Below are positions 59,276 through 64,000 of a DNA stretch of 64,000 nt, in pieces (within the stretch, counting starts at the first letter, position 1; every line of letters begins with the position of its first letter). Both the position numbers and the translations under genes were made by a program. The notes beneath the pieces were generated by a model. It did no database searches. It was given only the letters and a program-made list of their open reading frames with translations, and was not told the DNA's origin. Origin of the DNA: Polytrichum commune (taxonomy: Eukaryota; Streptophyta; Polytrichopsida; Polytrichales; Polytrichaceae); NCBI GenBank assembly GCA_950295325.1, contig OX485809.1, positions 29,510,001 to 29,574,000 of the forward strand. Reading direction: 5' to 3'.

Positions 59276-59864
59276 CGTGGATACCTATAGGAGCTAGGCT
59301 GCCCCCCTTATTTATAATTTGTCGCTAAGTATTATTGCGTTGAGTATACTATAGTATGAGTGCACGTTTTCCGAAAATATCGTTGATATTTCAGACCTAT
59401 CATTATCTACATGATGTGAATTGTAATCGTTTTTAAATATCTATAAAGGTTTCTAAATATTTATGGGTCTCTCCTTCCAACAGTAGTTTTAGATGTTATT
59501 GAATGGTACGAGTTTTGCTACTTTGCTTGAATGCTTGAATGCTTTAATTTTATGACTTAGAATTTTCTCTTACGTTGTGACCATAGCCTATGATTAAGCG
59601 GCTCTCACCATAATATGGACAGTCAAAAGTTCCCTGGTTTAAGTAAATCATGTGAATTAGTCTCTCTGAAAGGTACCCTAAAACCAAGTCTCTGTCCTTA
59701 AATCCCTCAAAATTTCCACGGAAATAGGTCCATCATTTTTACTAAAAAAAGAGGTCCCACGATTTTTTTCTATTTATGGATTCTAAATTTGGAATTTTTA
59801 TTACTATAATTGGAAAGCGTTGACTTTTTTCTGCTCACCGCTCACCGCTCACACGGTAGCGTCA

Positions 59865-59914
59865 TTGACAGTGTCGGGGCGGTGGGTTTCATCGTCAGCT
59901 CCAATGGGGGTGTC
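59865..59914 (-). pseudogene. Continuation of the old transposase copy on the far side of the element
   Basis: Read on the minus strand this encodes IGADDETHRPDTV, matching PGSDHDSHRPDKV of the intact transposase. It is the stretch that directly precedes, in protein order, the relic ending at 42071. It is cut at 59914 by the LTR that starts at 59915. Confidence 0.7.
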
Positions 59915-61189
59915 TGTCGCAACCCTTGCTAGATCCCTTAATAATCTTGCCAATTTTCGTTTCTAGCAAAGGTTACGAGCGCTAACCCATCGCATTCCGC
60001 CATGCTAATGGATAGCTCCTCTTACCCCGGACCAATAGTTCATAGGAGGGAACCAACCCTCCTACTTTGCTTTCGGGACTCACCCCTTAATCGGTAACCC
60101 ATTCCTAGATGTGGACTTCCATCCATGGAAGTCCAATCCCTTGTTGATCATCGCATTGCCGGAGCAACACTACAACAACCCGAACCATACTAGGCAACTA
60201 TGGCCTCACAATGTGTCGCAACCCTTGCTAGCCCCCCCTTGACCATCTTGCCAATTTTCAATTCTAGCAAAGGTTACGAGTCGCTAACCCTTCGCATACC
60301 GCCATGCTAATGGTTAGCTCCTCTAACCCCGGACCATTAGTTCATAGGAGGGGAACCAACCCTCCTACTTTGATTTCGGGACTCACCCCTTTAATCGGTA
60401 ACCACTCCTTAGATGTGGACTTCCATCCATGGAAGTCCAATCTTATGTTGATCATCGCGTTGCCGGAGCAACACTACAACAACCCGAACCATACTAGGCA
60501 ACTATGGCCTCACAATGGGCCAAAGCCCATGGAGGCCGTGCCGTTCGGCCTCGGGTGGGTGAGGCCACACCACCTCACCCATATAAGCCTCTAGGACTCT
60601 ACGCGGGGCCCCTACCCCACCGTCAACCAACCTCTTGTCTCTCTACCAAGAGTTGGGGCCAAGTGGACATTTTCCCTTAGCCGCTGGGCCTAGAAGCCCC
60701 CAGCGGCTTCAGACCATCATAACTTCCTTGTATGATGTCTGATTCCAGAAACCAACCACTCCATCTTCATCTACGCTTCACGTAGATGCCGATGGACTCC
60801 TCACTTGCCCCATTCGGGCAAGTGGTGAGGAAGTTATGCCTGTTTGAACCTTGGCAGTCCCGGGAATCACTCCCAGGCACTGCTGTAGCAGGGCGCTGTC
60901 CCGGGACAGCGCCCCACTCAAATGGCCATAACTCCTAGCTCACACCTCCGATTGAGGTGTTCTTGAGCATTCTAGAATCACTACGCCATGAGCTACGCAT
61001 AGCTCATGGCCTTACCCTTGTGCCTCCTAGTCTTCGTGGATGGGAGGCGTTCCCAACGCCCGGGGACCTCATCCACACTAGGATCACTTGGGCCCTCTCA
61101 CCAACGGCGCCACAAGTCCCGGGTGTCACTCCGGGGTCCCCCTTGTGCCCATGGTGTTTCGGGCACTCCTCATGGAGAGGTGCGCGACA
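59915..61189 (-). repeat. Chromovirus 3' LTR with duplicated outer third
   Basis: The LTR reads tgtcgcaaccc at 60214 and ends gcgaca at 61189, a TG...CA unit of 976 bp with TGTCGC/GCGACA inverted tips. The preceding 299 bp (59915-60213) duplicate the first 300 bp of the LTR in tandem, beginning with the same tgtcgcaaccc. Related LTR fragments occur at 27440-29145. Confidence 0.75.
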
Positions 61190-61201
61190 CTCACCCCCAC
61201 C
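61190..61201 (-). other. Polypurine tract
   Basis: On the minus strand GGTGGGGGTGAG directly precedes the LTR, the expected position of the plus-strand primer of an LTR retrotransposon. It fixes the element's orientation. Confidence 0.7.
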
Positions 61202-61992
61202 AAACGGAGTCGATGCCCTCATCGACTATACTCGTAGTCGGCACACCAATTCTCAAGTTGCCATCCTCTATGGTGCCGCATTGTGTTTACCTTAGGGCGC
61301 GACCCCCACAATACTTCTTCAAATTTGGCATAGTCCCAAAGGTGTCGTTCCTAGGTGGTCCGTTAGCGACCTTGGATCTTTCATCCAAGGACCTAACCTA
61401 TACTAGACCAACCTACTTTGGGACTCACTTGGGTTGCCCCTCCTTTGGGGCCTCCCCCGTTAGGCTCCACTAGCCTAACGTGACACATCTAGGCGAGACC
61501 TCAACGCTTCCACTAAGTTGTCTCGGTTGCAACTCCGAGATGGCTTTCCATTGTTAAGCCACGCCTCGATCGCACGGGGGTGATGCCAAGTCCCGCCCGA
61601 CTCGGTTCCCACTTTGCTCTTTCGAGACATGGGTTCATGACTCCCATGCGCCAACTCTCGTTAGCTCGCGGGTAGCACTTTTATGAGCACGCGCCATCAC
61701 CTTGTCCCCGCCCGGACAAGCCCACAACTAAGAAGTTTCTTGGTTTTATCCAAGGCCCCTCCAAGCCATGGCCCCCAATTACTCGGCTTACCCAACCTAG
61801 TTTGGCATGTCTATTCCCCCTCTTCCACTAACCAAGCACAAGTACAAGACTAGGACCTCATCTCATACTTTTCTCTTTGCACCACTAAAGTTTGGACTTT
61901 ATTCCCTCAAGCCAAAGAACAAGTTCATGTTGTGGAGTAATTAACCTCGAAGCTAAGTGTGCTACTAGCGTCTCTCCCCCACTAAAGGAGAT

Positions 61993-64000
61993 TGATGTCC
62001 TCATCAATGCCTATGCTTCATTTTATTGGAATCCTTAGCCTTAGTTTCTTCAAAGTGCTTCACCAATTCATTGGTGTTCACCATGTCTCTTGCCGCCACC
62101 CAAGCGGTTTGTTTCTCATGGTATCCTCACCATTTCACCAAGTACTCCTTTGTACATTTTCTTTCATTTTCACTTGGGCTTCCTACACTTGAGGATGCCC
62201 TCCTACCTCATGTTCCAAATGACCTCCACAAGGTCGGGACGTGGCCTAACCACTTGCTTGTGTTCGGGCCACAAGGTGTCGTCCTAAAATGACTTTCGTA
62301 ATGAGACATGAAATGTCGGATGCACTTTGATCTCCGGCGGTAATTCCAACTTATACATGTCCTTGAACACTTGTTCCACAATGGAAAACGAAGCTCCAAT
62401 TTTGGACATGAACTTTTGGAATGAGGCCTTTTGGGGAAATGAAGTTGTTCACATTCAACAACACCTTTTGGCCCACCTCATTCTCCACTTTGCGTCTTCC
62501 GGCATTGACTTGCACCTCGTAGCACCTTCGGGCTTTCTCCACCAACAACTTGGTCATCTCCAAGACTTGTTTACCATCCTTGGCCAAGTCCTCACCATCT
62601 TGGTTGAACTCTAGTGTTGAATGTGCCCCCTCGAGAGCTAGGTTAATAGGTTGGAGCGCATCCACTCCATAAGCCACCACGAAAGACGACCCCTTGGTAG
62701 CCAAGTGCGTGGCTACATTGCAATTACACTCTGCTCGACCCACATAGTCCACCCAATCTCTTTGGTCTGCCCCCACCAAGTTCCTCAAGTATTGCTTCAA
62801 GACTCCATTCACACGCTCCGCTTTCCCATCCATTTGGGAATGCAAGGCCGTGCTAAACCTTAGTTTCATTCCGACCTCCTTAGAGAAATGCATTGAAAAT
62901 GCACTTGTGAACTTTGGATCTTGATCCCACACAATCACTTTTGGCAACCCGTGGTGCCTCAACCATCCTTTGAGAAAAGGCTATGCGGTCTCCAACGCGG
63001 TGGCGGTTCCCACAATCGGCACCATGTGTGCCAACTTGGCAAACCGCCCTACCATCAACAAGATGGCATCATACCCATGTGACTCCGGCAAACTTGTAAT
63101 CAAGTCCATACACATACTATGCCATGGCTCCAACGGGATAGGCAACGGTTGCAAGAAGCCGCCTTGCTTTTGGTAAGAGGTTCGGTTCACTTGGCACTTT
63201 AATTCAAGCCTTCACAAAGTGGGTTATATCCTCCTTTATGTACCGCCAATGGTACCTCTTTGACACCATTCTATGGCGGTTTTTTCTTTCTCCTCTATGG
63301 CCGGCAATAGGACAATCACATTCTTCCTTCTAAATGGATAGCCTCAACTTGCCTTGTGGCACATACACCCGACTTTGCTTGCACTTGAACAATCCGTCCA
63401 CCAACTTAACCTCTTAGAGCACCTTGCTCTTGCGAAGCTTACCTAAAAGCATTTGTGCTTCGGGGTAGTTAATTTACCCCTCCCGTATCTTGCATCACAA
63501 GTTTCCCTCACCGGCACACATTAGCCACAAGGTTTGGATGGTTCTCATTGCTTGGAACTCTTCCCATCTACTTAGCGCATCCGGCACCACATTTCCACGG
63601 TCCGGTTTGTGGACCAAATCCACCTTCATAAGCGCCAAACTATATATCATGCCACCGCAATGACTTGGCGCTCACTTGCGCTTGTATGTCAAAATACTTT
63701 TAGGACACATTGTCCATGTAGACCTTTGCTTTGTGCGACCTCAAATAATGTCGCCACATCTTCAAGCAATGCACTACGGCAAAGAAATTCTTTGTCATGA
63801 GTTGGTTGTCCTCTTTGACAACCATCGAGCCTCAAGCCCCCATATGCAATGCCCATCCATCTTACATTAACAATCCACCATTGGCAAAGTTACTCGCCCC
63901 CGTATGCACCTCAAAAGGTTTGTCAAACTCCACGAACTTGAGCACGGGCGGCAAAGAGAACTTGCTCTTAAGCCCCCTAAAGACTTGGTGACAAGGCTAG
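61993..64000 (-). pseudogene. Degenerate chromovirus (Ty3/gypsy) pol: RNase H, integrase, chromodomain
   Basis: The element enters from the right edge on the minus strand. About 63990-63730 matches the RT/RNase H join, with HTGAS where HTDAS is expected and several stops. VVPDALSRWEE (about 63545) is the end of RNase H. A broken H2C2 zinc region lies at about 63300-63200. Integrase follows: MDLITSLPESHGYDAI (63190-62981), then in another frame DQDPKFTS and DGKAERVN (62962-62351), so all three acidic positions are still recognisable. About 62155-62050 encodes a chromodomain (KEYLVKW, then a stop, GY..., ELVKHFE). Multiple stops and frameshifts make it non-functional. The chromodomain places it among chromoviruses. 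61202-61992 is its untranslated 3' part. Confidence 0.8.

Larger units (their letters stand above)
42072..59864. mobile_element. 17.8-kb Mutator-like transposon with transposase, small ORF and methyltransferase genes
   Basis: Left end: CAGGAATGCTACGATGTGAG, then gtgagcggtgagcag. Right end, reversed: TGACGCTACCGTGTGAGCGG. The flanks TTGACAGTGTCGG at 42059-42071 and 59865-59877 are identical over 13 bp; MULEs usually make 8-11 bp, so the exact boundary may be a few bases inside. The flanking DNA is one continuous minus-strand SWIM transposase relic split by the insertion. Inside, the transposase gene (55607-59275) and a small ORF (54715-55140) point right and the ParB-methyltransferase gene (54343-42897) points left, with about 370 bp between the divergent starts. 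Confidence 0.75.

Overview
The window looks like nuclear DNA of a land plant. Evidence: short (CCCTAAA)n telomere-type repeats, GT-AG introns, and plant-type PIF/Harbinger, hAT, Mutator-like and chromodomain Ty3/gypsy elements. One host-like gene sits in a sea of nested transposons, which suggests a large, repeat-rich genome; a non-seed plant is my guess, not something the sequence proves.

Layout. 0-9.1 kb holds nested DNA transposons. An apparently intact 5.26 kb PIF/Harbinger element (3055-8317; Myb-like protein plus DDE transposase) lies inside a ~0.5 kb MITE (2568-8345). An uninterrupted relative of that MITE lies next door (8603-9123) and serves as the empty-site reference. Three copies of a hAT-type MITE are present, one with a perfect 8-bp target duplication. 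11.3-26.8 kb is a four-exon gene that I reconstruct with matching splice phases. It encodes a 4,253-residue protein dominated by 28 tandem ~111-residue acidic repeats, followed by a unique tail with three W-E-x-V motifs.

27-42 kb is a graveyard: LTR fragments of two families, gag/protease remnants, and pieces of an old minus-strand Mutator-like (MULE) SWIM-transposase gene, split by a 3.1 kb insertion with a GACTG duplication.

42.07-59.86 kb is the most unusual object, a 17.8 kb transposon with inverted termini and a 13-bp flanking duplication, inserted into that older copy of its own transposase gene. It holds an intact 1,169-residue SWIM transposase gene, a 141-residue Cys/His-containing ORF, and, divergently transcribed, a gene of at least ten exons fusing a ParB-like region to a beta-order (motif IV before motif I) DNA-adenine-methyltransferase-like domain. 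Three of the last gene's introns are filled with tandem arrays carrying recurrent palindromes, and its reading frame has two TGA codons where tryptophan is expected.

59.9-64 kb is the 3' LTR and degenerate pol-chromodomain region of a minus-strand chromovirus cut by the window edge. Active genes are probably the giant repeat protein, the Harbinger pair and the MULE transposase; most other coding traces are broken.
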